From positions 62,001 to 126,000 of the forward strand of contig NZ_JALDWJ010000010.1 of NCBI RefSeq assembly GCF_022758295.1: a DNA stretch of 64,000 bases, in the 5' to 3' direction. The notes beneath the pieces are model-generated. The model was given only the letters and a program-made list of their open reading frames with translations. It searched no databases and was not told where the DNA came from. Both the position numbers and the translations under genes were made by a program. The DNA is from Lysobacter sp. CFH 32150. Lineage in GTDB: Bacteria > Pseudomonadota > Gammaproteobacteria > Xanthomonadales > Xanthomonadaceae. Of this stretch, positions 28,133 to 37,695 are shown one piece after another; positions within the stretch are counted from its first letter, which is position 1; each line of letters begins with the position of its first letter.

Positions 28133-29569
28133 TTACTTGCGGATCGCCGCGATCCTGATCGCCCACGCATAGGCGCCGGCGACCTGCTTGCCCACCGCGG
28201 CGGGGATCTCGATCACGACACCTGCGCCTGCGCGCTTCCAGGCAAGCGGTGCGTCGGCCCCGAGCAGCCGCAGTTCGGCGCCATCGGCTGGTGCCAGGCC
28301 TTTCAGCACGATCTGCGCCGGCGGTTGCTGCTCTTTTTCGTCGGCCAGGTAGATCGCGTAAGTCGTGCCGTCGCGCAACGTGGTGAAGCGCAGCTTGCCG
28401 TCGCGATACGGCGCGATCGCGCGCGAGGCGTAGATCGCTTCGCTGTTGACCTGCATCCACCCACCGATGTCGCGCATGCGTTCCAACGCCGTGGGCGGCA
28501 ACGTACCGTCGGGCGCGGGGCCGACGTTGAGCAGGAAGTTGCCGCCCTTGGCGACCACGTCGACCAGCTTGTGCACCAGTTCGCGCGATGGTTTGTATTT
28601 GTCGTTGGGCACGTACGACCACGAGTCACCCATGGTCATGCAGGTTTCCCACGGATACGGCAATTCGGTCTCGGGAATGTGCTGCTCGGGCGTGCGGTAG
28701 TTCTCGTACGGACCGCCGACCGCGCGATTGACCACGATCAGGCCCGGCTGGTTCCTGCGCGCGAGCTTGACCAGTCCCGGCATGTCGATGTCCTGCGGCC
28801 ACGGCACTTCGCCGCTGATCGGCTTCGCGTTCGGGTTGGGCGTCGAATCCACCCAGCCACCGTCGAGCCAGAGGATGTCGAGGCGTCCGTACTGAGAAGT
28901 CAGTTCGTTGATCTGCGCGTGGGTGAAGTCGACGAACTTCTTCCAGCGGTCGGGATGTTTGCGCGTGTCGTAGTTGGTGTTGCGATCGGGCGTGGCCCAC
29001 TCCGGCGCCCAATAGTCGTCGTGATGCCAGTCGGGTTTGGAGAAATACGCGCCGACGCCGAACGCCTGCGCGCGGAAGGCGTTGAAGATTTCCCTGGTGA
29101 TGTTGGCGCGCGGATGGCTATGGAACGGCACGTTCGGCGCGGTGATGCGGTAGTCGGTCTGCTGTGTGTCGAACATCGAGAAGCCGTCATGGTGCTTGGT
29201 GGTGAACACCACGTACTTCATGCCGGCCTGCTTCGCCGCCCGCGCCCACTGGTCCGGGTCGAACTTCACCGGATTGAACGTCGTCGGCAGTTGTTCGTAC
29301 TGCTTGACGTAATCGACGTAGGCGACACCCTTCGGCCGCTGGCACCAGCCCACGTCCTCGGAACACAGCGACCACGACTCGACGATGCCCCACTGGCTGT
29401 ACGGACCCCAATGCATCAGGAACCCGAACTTCCAGTCCTGCCATTGCTCGAGCCTGGCGAGCACCTTGGGATCGGTTTCCGGCACGTAGGGATTTTTTTC
29501 TTCTGCTGCCACCGGCAGCGCGAAGGCCAGGGACAGCATTGCGGACAGCAGTACGCGGGAGGGTTGCAT
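28133..29569 (-). CDS. GH29 alpha-L-fucosidase 1, secreted
   Basis: 478 aa with a signal peptide (MQPSRVLLSAMLSLAFALPVAAEE). The retaining GH29 barrel is evident in KFGFLMHWGPYSQWGIVESW, VFTTKHHDGFSMFD (His126-His127) and DILWLDGGW with the nucleophile Asp236. It releases L-fucose from glycan ends or cores in the periplasm or outside. The start codon directly follows the stop of the second fucosidase, so both are in one transcript led by the glycosylasparaginase. A GH29-A or -B split cannot be made by eye. Confidence 0.92.
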   Translation of the reverse strand: MQPSRVLLSAMLSLAFALPVAAEEKNPYVPETDPKVLARLEQWQDWKFGFLMHWGPYSQWGIVESWSLCSEDVGWCQRPKGVAYVDYVKQYEQLPTTFNPVKFDPDQWARAAKQAGMKYVVFTTKHHDGFSMFDTQQTDYRITAPNVPFHSHPRANITREIFNAFRAQAFGVGAYFSKPDWHHDDYWAPEWATPDRNTNYDTRKHPDRWKKFVDFTHAQINELTSQYGRLDILWLDGGWVDSTPNPNAKPISGEVPWPQDIDMPGLVKLARRNQPGLIVVNRAVGGPYENYRTPEQHIPETELPYPWETCMTMGDSWSYVPNDKYKPSRELVHKLVDVVAKGGNFLLNVGPAPDGTLPPTALERMRDIGGWMQVNSEAIYASRAIAPYRDGKLRFTTLRDGTTYAIYLADEKEQQPPAQIVLKGLAPADGAELRLLGADAPLAWKRAGAGVVIEIPAAVGKQVAGAYAWAIRIAAIRK

Positions 29570-30901
29570 TCAATTGCTCTCGATGGCTTTGATTTCTTCG
29601 CGATACAGATCGACCGGCCCGTCCAGCAGCAACGCGATAACCGTCACCTGCGGATCGAGCACCGCCTCCGGTACATCGATGTAGAGCAGGCCCGGCACCT
29701 GGCTCCAGTACGCCTTGCCGAGCACGGTGCTCTTGAGCTTGGTGCCGTTGCCGACCACCCAGCTGCGATGCACCTTGTTCTTCAGGCCTTTCACCAGCAC
29801 CGGGCCATTGGGTTTGCCGTCGAGGAACAGGTACAGCAGCGTCTTGTCCTTCGACAATGCGCTTGGGCCGTAGTAGTGGTCTTTCGGGATGCCGGCCTCG
29901 CTGCCGTAGATCGCCTCGGCATGCTTGCTGGTCCAGCGCCCCATTTCCTTGAGGACCGCGACCTGTTCTTCCGGAATCGTGCCGTCGGCGCGCGGGCCGA
30001 TGTCGAGCAGCAGGTTGCCGCCCAGGCTGATCGTGTCGGCGAGCACGCGGATCAACTGGTTCGGCGTCTTGTAGGCGCGATCGTTGGGCTGGTAGCCCCA
30101 CGAATCGTTCATCGTCAGACACAGCTCCCAATACTGGTCGGCCGGTTTGACGATTGGCACGCCCTGTTCCGGCGTGGCGTAATCGCCGCGGCCGGTCAGG
30201 CGTGAATTGAGGATCGTGTCCGGATTGCGCGCCAGCAACATCGCGCGGACCTTGTCGGCCTGCCATTCCTCGGCGCTGTGTTCCCAGTCGCCGTCGAACC
30301 AGTACAGGTCCGGGTCGTAGCGTTGCGAGAGTTCCTTCAGCTGCCCCTGGTAGAAGTCGACGAAGCGCGCCCAGCGTCGTGGGTCGTCCTTCACTTCATA
30401 GCGCTTCTTGTCGCGCAGGAAACCGTCGTAGTCCGGATACGACCAGTCGATCAATGAGTAATACAGACCGACTTTCAGGTCCTGCTTGCGCAACGCGTCG
30501 ACGAACGGCCCGACCAGGTCACGCCGCGCCGGCGTGTCCTTCTTCGTGGTGATGCCCTGCTTCGCATCCCACAGCGCCACGCCGTCGTGATGCTTGGTCG
30601 TGAGCACCGCGTAACGTGCACCGCTTTGCTTGATCAGTTTGGCCCATTGCTGCGGCTCGTAGCGATTCGCGGTGAAACCCTGCAGCTGCCGCAGGTAATC
30701 GTCATGCGAGATGTAGCCGTTGAAGAACGACCATGACTCATCGATGCCGTCGACCGCGTAGATGCCCCAGTGGATGAACACGCCGAACTTGGCGTCCTTG
30801 AACCATTGCATGCGCGCGTCGGCATCCGCTTTCGGCAACGGTTCCGCTGCCTGCGCGACGCAGGCAAGACAGCCGAACAGCAGGACGAGCCATCGCTTCA
30901 T
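29570..30901 (-). CDS. GH29 alpha-L-fucosidase 2, secreted
   Basis: 443 aa with a signal peptide (MKRWLVLLFGCLACVAQAAE). FGVFIHWGIYAVDG, LTTKHHDGVALWD and LYWFDGDWEHS (nucleophile Asp203) define GH29. It differs enough from the neighbouring fucosidase to suggest another linkage, for example core versus antennary fucose; this is inference. It lies 9 nt downstream of cutC. Confidence 0.92.
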   Translation of the reverse strand: MKRWLVLLFGCLACVAQAAEPLPKADADARMQWFKDAKFGVFIHWGIYAVDGIDESWSFFNGYISHDDYLRQLQGFTANRYEPQQWAKLIKQSGARYAVLTTKHHDGVALWDAKQGITTKKDTPARRDLVGPFVDALRKQDLKVGLYYSLIDWSYPDYDGFLRDKKRYEVKDDPRRWARFVDFYQGQLKELSQRYDPDLYWFDGDWEHSAEEWQADKVRAMLLARNPDTILNSRLTGRGDYATPEQGVPIVKPADQYWELCLTMNDSWGYQPNDRAYKTPNQLIRVLADTISLGGNLLLDIGPRADGTIPEEQVAVLKEMGRWTSKHAEAIYGSEAGIPKDHYYGPSALSKDKTLLYLFLDGKPNGPVLVKGLKNKVHRSWVVGNGTKLKSTVLGKAYWSQVPGLLYIDVPEAVLDPQVTVIALLLDGPVDLYREEIKAIESN

Positions 30902-30910
30902 ACGTTCCCC

Positions 30911-31648
30911 TTATGTCGATGGCGCTTGCAGCGCTGCGACCAGCGCGCGCACGGCGTCGGCATCGGTCTGCATCCAGTCCGGTTCCAGGCCCTGCAAGGC
31001 CTCATTGCGATGGCGCATCGCCGAAGCGTGCAGGACACGCGCCGAGCCGTGGAATTCGCGTGCGCCGCTGCGCGCGACCAGCGCCGGCAGGTTCGTCTTG
31101 GTGACGCCAGCGCCCACGAGGATGCCGATGCGCTCGCCTGCCTGCCGTACGTGGGCGGCGATCGTGTCCACGCCTTCCAGCGCGCTGGTCGCAGCCCCCG
31201 AAGTTAGGACGCGGCTGCAGCCGAGCGCGATGATGGCTTCGAGCGCTTGCACCTGGTCGCGCGCGGCGTCGAAGGCGCGGTGGAACGTCACGCTCATCGT
31301 GCCTGCCGCAACCATCAGCTCGCGGCAACTGGCCTGGTCGATATTGCCATCGGCGTCCAGCGCGCCGATCACCACGCCGTCGCAACCGAGCCGCGCGCAG
31401 GTTTCGATATCGCGCTTCATTACCTCGAGCTCACCGGCGTCGTACAGGAAGTCACCGCCACGTGGGCGCACCAGTACGAACACGGGAATGCGCAGGCGCT
31501 CGCGCACGACGGCCAGCGTGCCGTACGACGGCGTGGTACCGCCCTCATGCAGGTTTTCGCACAACTCGATGCGATCGGCGCCACCGGCCTGTGCGGCCAG
31601 GGCCGAGCCCACCGAGTTGGCGGCGATCTCCAGCAGCAATGCGCTCAT
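30911..31648 (-). CDS. cutC: CutC family TIM-barrel protein
   Basis: 245 aa. LLEIAANSVGSALAAQAGGA, RIELCENLHEGGTTPSYG and RGGDFLYDAGELEVMKRDI are hallmarks of CutC, named for copper homeostasis in Escherichia coli but of unsettled function. Its ATG overlaps the glycosylasparaginase stop by 4 nt and the fucosidase follows after 9 nt, so it is locked into a glycan-degrading operon. No signal peptide is seen, so it is cytoplasmic. A role with sugar or glyco-amino-acid products is more plausible here than copper handling, but this is inferred only from context. Confidence 0.9.
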   Translation of the reverse strand: MSALLLEIAANSVGSALAAQAGGADRIELCENLHEGGTTPSYGTLAVVRERLRIPVFVLVRPRGGDFLYDAGELEVMKRDIETCARLGCDGVVIGALDADGNIDQASCRELMVAAGTMSVTFHRAFDAARDQVQALEAIIALGCSRVLTSGAATSALEGVDTIAAHVRQAGERIGILVGAGVTKTNLPALVARSGAREFHGSARVLHASAMRHRNEALQGLEPDWMQTDADAVRALVAALQAPST

Positions 31649-32670
31649 GCCGGTTTGCCGGTGTAAACCGAGCGCGACTCGAGCAGCGCATCGCACTTGC
31701 CGGCATCGCAGACTGCGTAGACGAAGCCCTTGTGCAGCGCGAATGCGCCGACTTCGCCGTGCTTGTTGAGCGCGAGGAAACACACCTGCAAGGTCTTGCT
31801 CGCCACCGGGCGCTTGCGCACGACGCGCTCGATCGCCTCGCGGCAGGCGTCCATCGGCGTGCGGCCCTGGCGCATCAGTTCGACCACCAGGAAGCTGGCG
31901 GCGTTGCGGATCATTTCCTCGCCGACACCGGACGCGGTCGCGGCGCCGACTTCGTTGTCGATATAGAGACCGGCACCGATGATCGGGCTGTCGCCGACAC
32001 GGCCGTGCAGCTTCCACGCCATGCCGCTGGTGGTGCAGGCGCCGGCAAGCTTGCCACTGGCATCGAGCGCGAGGATACCGAGGGTGTCGTGATTCTCTTT
32101 GTTGCCCGGTTTGACGGCTGCGCGTTCGGCGTTGATCTGCGGTTTGTACTCGGACTTTTTCAACCACTCGCGCCAGGCTTGTTCCGCTTCCTTGGTGCGC
32201 AGCTGCTCCTTGACGAATCCCTGCTGCAACGCGAACTGCTGCGCACCCTCGCCGACCAGCATCACGTGCGGGGTGCGTTCCATCACCCGGCGCGCGACCG
32301 ATACCGGATGCACGATGTCCTGCAAGGCCGCGACCGCGCCGCAACGGCCATCGCCATCCATGATGCTGGCATCGAGCGTCACCACGCCGTCGCGATCTGG
32401 ATAACCGCAGCGGCCAACGGTGCTGTTGCACAGGTCGCCCTCGGCCCAGCGCGCGCCGGTTTCGACCGCATCCAGTGCCGAGCCACCCTTCGCCAACACC
32501 GGCCATGCCGCCTGGTTGGCACCGACGCCGAAATCCCAGGTCGACACCACGCGTGCGCCGTTCGACGTGGCTGTCTTCGCATCGATACCACCGGCCGCCG
32601 CGCCGCGCGGCAAGGCCAGCGCAGTCGCCGCCATCAACGAGGTCTGCAGGAACTGTCTGCGGTTGCTCAT
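31645..32670 (-). CDS. N4-(beta-N-acetylglucosaminyl)-L-asparaginase (glycosylasparaginase)
   Basis: 341 aa Ntn-hydrolase. NSTVGRCGYPDRDG and the self-cleavage site HDT (residues 194-196 in KENHDTLGILALD, with Thr196 as the new N-terminal nucleophile) identify an aspartylglucosaminidase. It splits GlcNAc-Asn, the last stub of an N-glycan, into aspartate and a glycosylamine that yields GlcNAc. The N-terminus NRRQFLQ plus a hydrophobic stretch looks like a Tat signal, so the enzyme may fold before export. It leads the operon with cutC and two fucosidases; an operator-like palindrome lies 51 nt upstream. Confidence 0.93.
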   Translation of the reverse strand: MSNRRQFLQTSLMAATALALPRGAAAGGIDAKTATSNGARVVSTWDFGVGANQAAWPVLAKGGSALDAVETGARWAEGDLCNSTVGRCGYPDRDGVVTLDASIMDGDGRCGAVAALQDIVHPVSVARRVMERTPHVMLVGEGAQQFALQQGFVKEQLRTKEAEQAWREWLKKSEYKPQINAERAAVKPGNKENHDTLGILALDASGKLAGACTTSGMAWKLHGRVGDSPIIGAGLYIDNEVGAATASGVGEEMIRNAASFLVVELMRQGRTPMDACREAIERVVRKRPVASKTLQVCFLALNKHGEVGAFALHKGFVYAVCDAGKCDALLESRSVYTGKPA

Positions 32671-32720
32671 CGTGAACTCCGGGCTGTCACGGCTGCCCGC
32701 AGCCGTGTGGATTGTTCCAG

Positions 32721-32734
32721 TCTAATCGATCTAA
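32721..32734. promoter_or_regulatory. LacI-type operator candidate between glycosylasparaginase and NagP-like genes
   Basis: TCTAATCGATCTAA, 11 of 14 matches to TTAGATCGATCTAA. It lies in a 179-nt divergent gap, 51 nt from the glycosylasparaginase start, the same distance seen at the kinase gene (37542-37555). Confidence 0.5.
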
Positions 32735-32849
32735 ACTCGGACGCAGTGCAAGTTTTTTGCGGCTTGCATCACGCATCGTGGCCGGGCCATGGCACCACGC
32801 AGGTCGGCCCGCCATGCTTATCGCTGGACGCTCTGGGAGGGGCCAACGC

Positions 32850-34124
32850 GTGACCATCAATCGTCAGAACCTGGGTTCGATCGCCATCATCGGCGCGCTG
32901 TTCTTCATCATGGGCTGGTTCACCTGGATCAACGGTCCGTTGATCTCGTTCGTGAAACTCGCCTTTACGCTCGACGACGTCGGCGCGTTCCTGGTGACGT
33001 TCGTGTTCTACCTGTCGTACTTCGTATGGGCGCTGCCGGCGTCGAAACTCCTCGATCGCACCGGCATGAAGAAGGGCATGGCGCTGGGCTTGTGGGTGAT
33101 GGCGGCAGGCGCGTTCGCCTTCGGCCAGTTCTGCGTACAGCGCTGGTATCCGGGTGCGCTCGGCGGCTTGTTCGTGCTCGGCGCCGGGCTTGCGATCCTG
33201 CAGACCGCGGCCAATCCGTACATCAGCATCCTCGGCCCGATCGAAAGCGGCGCGCAGCGCATCGCGGTGATGGGGATCTGCAACAAGGTCGCGGGCATCC
33301 TCGCGCCATTGCTGCTCGGCACCGTGGTGCTGCATGGCATGGGCGATATCGCCGCGCAGGTCGCGGCCGCCGAGGAAGCGGACAAGGCCGCGTTGCTGGA
33401 TGCCTTCGCTGCCAACATCCATGCGCCGTACCTGGTGATGGCCGGCGTGCTGGCGCTGCTCGGCTTCGGCATCCTGTTCTCGCCGTTGCCGGACGTGCGC
33501 ACCGAGCACGAGGATGCGAAGACCGCGAGCGGCGAGTCGAAGACCTTGTTCCAGTTCCCGCACGTGTGGCTGGGCGCATTGGCGATCTTCGTCTACGTCG
33601 GCGCCGAGGTGATGGCGGGCGATGCGATCGGCACCTATGGCAATGGTTTCGGCCTGCCGCTCGACGAGACCAAGTTCTTCACCTCGTTCACCCTCGGCGC
33701 GATGCTGGTCGGCTACGTAGTCGGCTTCATCACCATCCCGCGCTTCATCTCGCAGGAACGCTTCCTCGCGCTATCGGCGGTGCTGGGCGTGGTGTTCACG
33801 CTGGGCGCGTTCCTGACCAAGGGCTATGTCTCGGTCGGTTTCGTCGCGGCACTCGGCTTCGCCAACGCAATGATGTGGCCGGCGATCTTCCCGTTGGCGA
33901 TCCACGGCCTCGGCAAGCTGATCGAACGTGGTTCCGCATTGCTGATCATGGGCATCGCTGGTGGCGCATTGATCCCGCAGCTGTTCGCGATCCTGAAGCA
34001 GACGCACGACTTCCAGCTGGTGTTCCTGCTGCTGATGGTGCCGTGCTACCTGTACGTCCTGTACTTCGCGTTGCGTGGTCACAGGGTCGGGCTGAACGCG
34101 GCGCCTGCGATGCAACGGGCTTGA
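32850..34124 (+). CDS. MFS N-acetylglucosamine/sugar permease, NagP-like 1
   Basis: 424 aa, about 12 membrane segments. The GTG start at 32850 follows a GGGAGGGG ribosome-binding site with 7-nt spacing; no ATG precedes the conserved NLGSIAIIGALFFIMGWFTW. GFANAMMWPAIFPLAIHGLG and LQTAANPYISILGPIESGAQ are shared with the permease at 42166, to which it is clearly paralogous. NagP-type permeases import GlcNAc in Xanthomonas and Shewanella. It diverges from the glycosylasparaginase operon, so GlcNAc or a glyco-amino acid is a possible substrate. Confidence 0.85.
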   Translation: MTINRQNLGSIAIIGALFFIMGWFTWINGPLISFVKLAFTLDDVGAFLVTFVFYLSYFVWALPASKLLDRTGMKKGMALGLWVMAAGAFAFGQFCVQRWYPGALGGLFVLGAGLAILQTAANPYISILGPIESGAQRIAVMGICNKVAGILAPLLLGTVVLHGMGDIAAQVAAAEEADKAALLDAFAANIHAPYLVMAGVLALLGFGILFSPLPDVRTEHEDAKTASGESKTLFQFPHVWLGALAIFVYVGAEVMAGDAIGTYGNGFGLPLDETKFFTSFTLGAMLVGYVVGFITIPRFISQERFLALSAVLGVVFTLGAFLTKGYVSVGFVAALGFANAMMWPAIFPLAIHGLGKLIERGSALLIMGIAGGALIPQLFAILKQTHDFQLVFLLLMVPCYLYVLYFALRGHRVGLNAAPAMQRA

Positions 34125-34166
34125 AGCGAATCGGCGCGGGCCTTTACCGGCTCGCGCCGCAACCGC

Positions 34167-36464
34167 TCACGGCGTCGCAGTTGCGGGTAGCAGCTGCACC
34201 GCATCGATCGCCCACAATGGATCGGGCGTGCGGCCGGTGAAGTAGAAGCACAGGTCGTGCGCGCCGGCGCTCGTCGCCAGCGCACCCTCGAGCGTGCTCG
34301 TCGTGTCGCGTTTGCTGGCTTCGGCCAGCGGCAGCGAGGCAATGCGCGGACCCGCGCAGGTGTCCAGTCGCACTTCCAGTTCGCCTTCAGCCGTCGCCGG
34401 TGCGCGCAGCTTCACGCTGTTGATCGCTTCCCCGAGCTGGAAGTTGTACGGCAGGTTGGCGACGGTGGCGCGAATCGCCGTGATGCCATCGAGGCTCGCG
34501 TTCTTCCAGATCCAGCAGGCATCGAGGATATCGACCTGCAGCACCGCGCGCGGGCCTTCGAACGGCGCATCGTCTTCCAGCCGCAGGACCAGACTGTTGC
34601 TGCACGGCGTCAGTTCTTCGGCTTCGCGCGTACGCAATCCGGCAGCGTCGAGCACGCGTGTACGCGCAATCGCCAGCGGGCGGGTGCCGGCAAAACTCGC
34701 GGCTTTCAGCGTGGTCGGCATCGGCAATTCGAGCGGCGCTTCATAGCGCGGCGAAGCCGGTGTCGGATCGCTACCGTCGAGCGTGTAACGGATGTCGCCG
34801 AAGGCAGTCTGGTTGGATAGCGTCACGCGCGCCCGGTTTTCGCCTAGCGGCTCGGCTGCGATCTTCACCGCGAACGCGCTGTCGGCCGGCGTGATGCCGA
34901 GCTGCCGATATCGATGCAGTTGCGGCGCGAGGCGCTGCAGGAAACCACCGAAATCGCGCTCTGCCTTCGGCGTCCATACCCCTTCGGCCAACGCGGCGAG
35001 GCGCGGGAAGGTCTTGTGCTGCACGTTGTCGAACGTGCGGACGTGTTCGGTCCACAGGTTCGCCTGCGCACCGAGGACGTGCTTGCTCTGCTCGGCATCG
35101 AGTTCCGGCGGCACCGGCTCGAAGTCGTACACCGCCTTGAGCGGCGTCGGGTAGTCGTGGCTCGACGGCTCGTCGGCTGCATCGCTTTGCATGCGATTGA
35201 AATAGGTCAGGTTGCTGGGCGACAGCACCACGTCGTGGCCTTCGCGCGCGGCTTCGACCGCACCCTTGGTGCCGCGCCACGACATCACCGTCGCTTGTGG
35301 CGGCAAGCCGCCTTCGAGGATTTCGTCCCAACCGATCAACTTGCGGCCATGCTGGTTGAGGAAACGTTCGATGCGCGCGGTGAACCAGCTCTGCAGCGCC
35401 ATGTCGTCCTTCAGGCCGAGCTTGCGACGATGCGCCTGCACCGACTCCGAGGCTTGCCATTGGTCCTTGATCGCCTCATCGCCGCCCACGTGGATGTACT
35501 GGCCGGGGAACAGCGCCATCACTTCCGTCAGCACGTTCTGCAGGAACTGGAACGTGCCGTCCTCGACGTTGTACAGGTACGGATTGACGCCCCAGTCCGG
35601 CGAGACCGGCGGTGCCTTGCCCGTCACGCCGAATTCGGGATAGGCCGCGATCGCTGCCTGCGCGTGACCCGGCATCTCGATTTCGGGGACCACGGTGATG
35701 TGGCGCACGGCGGCGTAAGCGACGATGTCACGCACCTGGTCCTGCGTATAGAAACCGCAATAGGGACGCGGCTGGCCTTGCGCAGTGCGGCCGGCCGCAC
35801 CCGCGGGAATCCGGCAGGCGCCGACTTGGGTGAGCTTCGGATAGCGCTTGATTTCAACGCGCCAGCCTTGATCGTTGGTGAGGCCCCAATGGAAAACATT
35901 GAGCTTGTGCTGCGCCATCTGGTCGAGCACTTGCTTGATCTGGTCGACCGTCTGCAGATGGCGCGCGGAGTCGAGCATGAAGCCGCGCCAGGCAAACCGC
36001 GGTGCGTCTTCGATGCGTACGCCCTGCAACGACACCGGAAATCCCTGTGCGGTATCGGCGGTCAACAGCTGCCACAGCGTGATGCCGCCGTAGAACAGGC
36101 CGGCCGTGCTGCGCGCACGCACGCGGATGCCGGTCGCCGTGACCGTGAGCGCATAGGCCTCGTTGCCGGCGGGCGCGGTGGCGTCACTGGCGAATTCAAT
36201 CGCCGGTGCCGGCGACTTCGTGTTCGCAATCGCCAAGGTCGCGCCGCGCGTGCGTTGCAGCAGCGTCGCGAAGTACTGCGCCGCCTGCAGTGCAGCGGCA
36301 TCGCCGGCGGTGACGCGGATCGGCGTGTCGGCCTGCACCACGAATTCGCCTTCCGTCGCCACGACCGACGCCGGCAATGGAATCACCGGCAGCGCGTTTG
36401 TGGCGTGGCCTGCAGTACAGACCAGCAATAGCAGGAAGCCGCAACAACGCAGCAGTAAGGGCAT
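34167..36464 (-). CDS. GH20 beta-N-acetylhexosaminidase 2, secreted
   Basis: 765 aa with a signal peptide (MPLLLRCCGFLLLLVCTAGHA). N-terminal GH20 domain to about 150, catalytic barrel with Asp329-Glu330 in YIHVGGDEAIKDQW and NLWTEHVRTF downstream, then a chitobiase-type C-terminal part (YTLDGSDPTPAS) and a final beta-sandwich (DACWIWKNASLDGITAIRAT). The start at 36464 has AAGGA upstream at suitable spacing. It follows the kinase gene by 25 nt in one unit. Its product GlcNAc is what the upstream kinase probably phosphorylates. It is only distantly similar to the GH20 at 6392, so a different linkage or antenna is likely. Confidence 0.92.
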   Translation of the reverse strand: MPLLLRCCGFLLLLVCTAGHATNALPVIPLPASVVATEGEFVVQADTPIRVTAGDAAALQAAQYFATLLQRTRGATLAIANTKSPAPAIEFASDATAPAGNEAYALTVTATGIRVRARSTAGLFYGGITLWQLLTADTAQGFPVSLQGVRIEDAPRFAWRGFMLDSARHLQTVDQIKQVLDQMAQHKLNVFHWGLTNDQGWRVEIKRYPKLTQVGACRIPAGAAGRTAQGQPRPYCGFYTQDQVRDIVAYAAVRHITVVPEIEMPGHAQAAIAAYPEFGVTGKAPPVSPDWGVNPYLYNVEDGTFQFLQNVLTEVMALFPGQYIHVGGDEAIKDQWQASESVQAHRRKLGLKDDMALQSWFTARIERFLNQHGRKLIGWDEILEGGLPPQATVMSWRGTKGAVEAAREGHDVVLSPSNLTYFNRMQSDAADEPSSHDYPTPLKAVYDFEPVPPELDAEQSKHVLGAQANLWTEHVRTFDNVQHKTFPRLAALAEGVWTPKAERDFGGFLQRLAPQLHRYRQLGITPADSAFAVKIAAEPLGENRARVTLSNQTAFGDIRYTLDGSDPTPASPRYEAPLELPMPTTLKAASFAGTRPLAIARTRVLDAAGLRTREAEELTPCSNSLVLRLEDDAPFEGPRAVLQVDILDACWIWKNASLDGITAIRATVANLPYNFQLGEAINSVKLRAPATAEGELEVRLDTCAGPRIASLPLAEASKRDTTSTLEGALATSAGAHDLCFYFTGRTPDPLWAIDAVQLLPATATP

Positions 36465-36489
36465 AACGGATCCTTGCTGGAAGTTGGAA

Positions 36490-37491
36490 TCAGTCGCTGC
36501 CGTAATGTTCCAGGTACCACGCAGCGGCACCGATCAGGCCGAGCTGGCCATGTTCGATCAACCACACCGGCACGCGCGCCAGCACCTCGCCCAATGCGCC
36601 CTTGTTGCGATAACGCGCGCTGAAATCGCTGGCGAGCAGGAACGGTTTGATCTGCGCCGGGATGCCGCCAGCCAGGTACACCGCCTTCGCGCCGAACATC
36701 AGGGCGAGGTCGCCGGTCAGGCTGCCGAGCAGGCTGCAGAACAATTGCAGGGATTCGACTGCCTGCACGTCGTCGCCGCGTTGCGCAGCGGCGGCGATCT
36801 CCGCAGGTGCTTGCAGGCGTGGACTGACGCCATCGATTTCGCACAGTGCGGTATAGGTGTTGAGCAGGCCGGGCCCGGACAACACGCGTTCGTTGTCGAC
36901 GTGCGGCCAGCGTTGCAGCAAGTGGCGCAGGAGTTCGAGTTCGCGCGGCGTGCCGGGTGCAAGCGACGCATGGCCCGCTTCGGTCGACAGGATCGTCGTC
37001 GACGTTCCCGACAACCGCACCGCCGCGCCGAGTCCCGTGCCGGGACCGATCACCAGCGTTGGCCCAGGTGACGTCGCCTGTGTCGGACCGCAGAGCAGGG
37101 TGATCTCGGCTGGATCGATGCACGGCGTCGCGCAAGCCACGGCTTCGAAATCATTGATCAGCGCGAGGTGTTGCAGCCCTGCTTCCTGCCAGGTCTGCAA
37201 TCGTGAGACCGGCCACGGGAGATTGGTGTTGATCAGGCGATCACCATCGATCAGGCCGGCAATGGCGACGGCGGCATGCAGCGGTTCCGTCGCTTCGCAC
37301 GTTGCGGCAAAGTCGCGCAGGATCGCTGCCAGGCTCGGGTGCTCGGCACAGATGTACTTGCGATACTGCAGGACCGAGACCGAGCTGCAATCCCCTGCCT
37401 GCACCAATGCGACGCGGGCATGGGTGCCGCCGACATCTGCGGCAATGAAGGGCTGCGTGCGCAGCATCGCGCTGCCGTGGATGGGTGACAT
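36490..37491 (-). CDS. Glucokinase-family sugar kinase 1 (probable GlcNAc kinase)
   Basis: 333 aa, Glk-type (PF02685-like) kinase. Phosphate motif FIAADVGGTHARVAL (15-29), catalytic Asp114 in LINDFEA, and GPGTGLGAAV (149-158). In Xanthomonas the NagK-II kinases belong to this family, and nagA needs GlcNAc-6-phosphate, so GlcNAc is the favoured substrate; glucose is the alternative, since glk is often clustered with the Entner-Doudoroff genes and is missing from that operon here. It precedes GH20-2. A palindromic operator candidate lies 51 nt upstream. Met9 is an alternative start. Confidence 0.82.
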   Translation of the reverse strand: MSPIHGSAMLRTQPFIAADVGGTHARVALVQAGDCSSVSVLQYRKYICAEHPSLAAILRDFAATCEATEPLHAAVAIAGLIDGDRLINTNLPWPVSRLQTWQEAGLQHLALINDFEAVACATPCIDPAEITLLCGPTQATSPGPTLVIGPGTGLGAAVRLSGTSTTILSTEAGHASLAPGTPRELELLRHLLQRWPHVDNERVLSGPGLLNTYTALCEIDGVSPRLQAPAEIAAAAQRGDDVQAVESLQLFCSLLGSLTGDLALMFGAKAVYLAGGIPAQIKPFLLASDFSARYRNKGALGEVLARVPVWLIEHGQLGLIGAAAWYLEHYGSD

Positions 37492-37541
37492 TGGACGGGG
37501 GGTTCGCTGGTTGGATCGCGATTATTGCCCAAACAAAGGGC

Positions 37542-37555
37542 TTGTATCGATCTAA
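37542..37555. promoter_or_regulatory. LacI-type operator candidate before kinase 1-GH20-2
   Basis: TTGTATCGATCTAA, 12 of 14 matches to TTAGATCGATCTAA, 51 nt from the kinase start. The rest of the 265-nt gap to the TonB receptor holds a GC-rich hairpin and no gene. Confidence 0.5.
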
Positions 37556-37695
37556 TGTGTAAATGGGGCCTTGCAGGGGCAAATCATGACGTGCGAGAGG
37601 TCCGGATCATAGTTGCGTTTACGGTTACCGCGGGCACCGCCAAGCCATCCATGCATCGATCCCGCTCGTTTGATTGGTTGCCTTCGCCCTGCACG

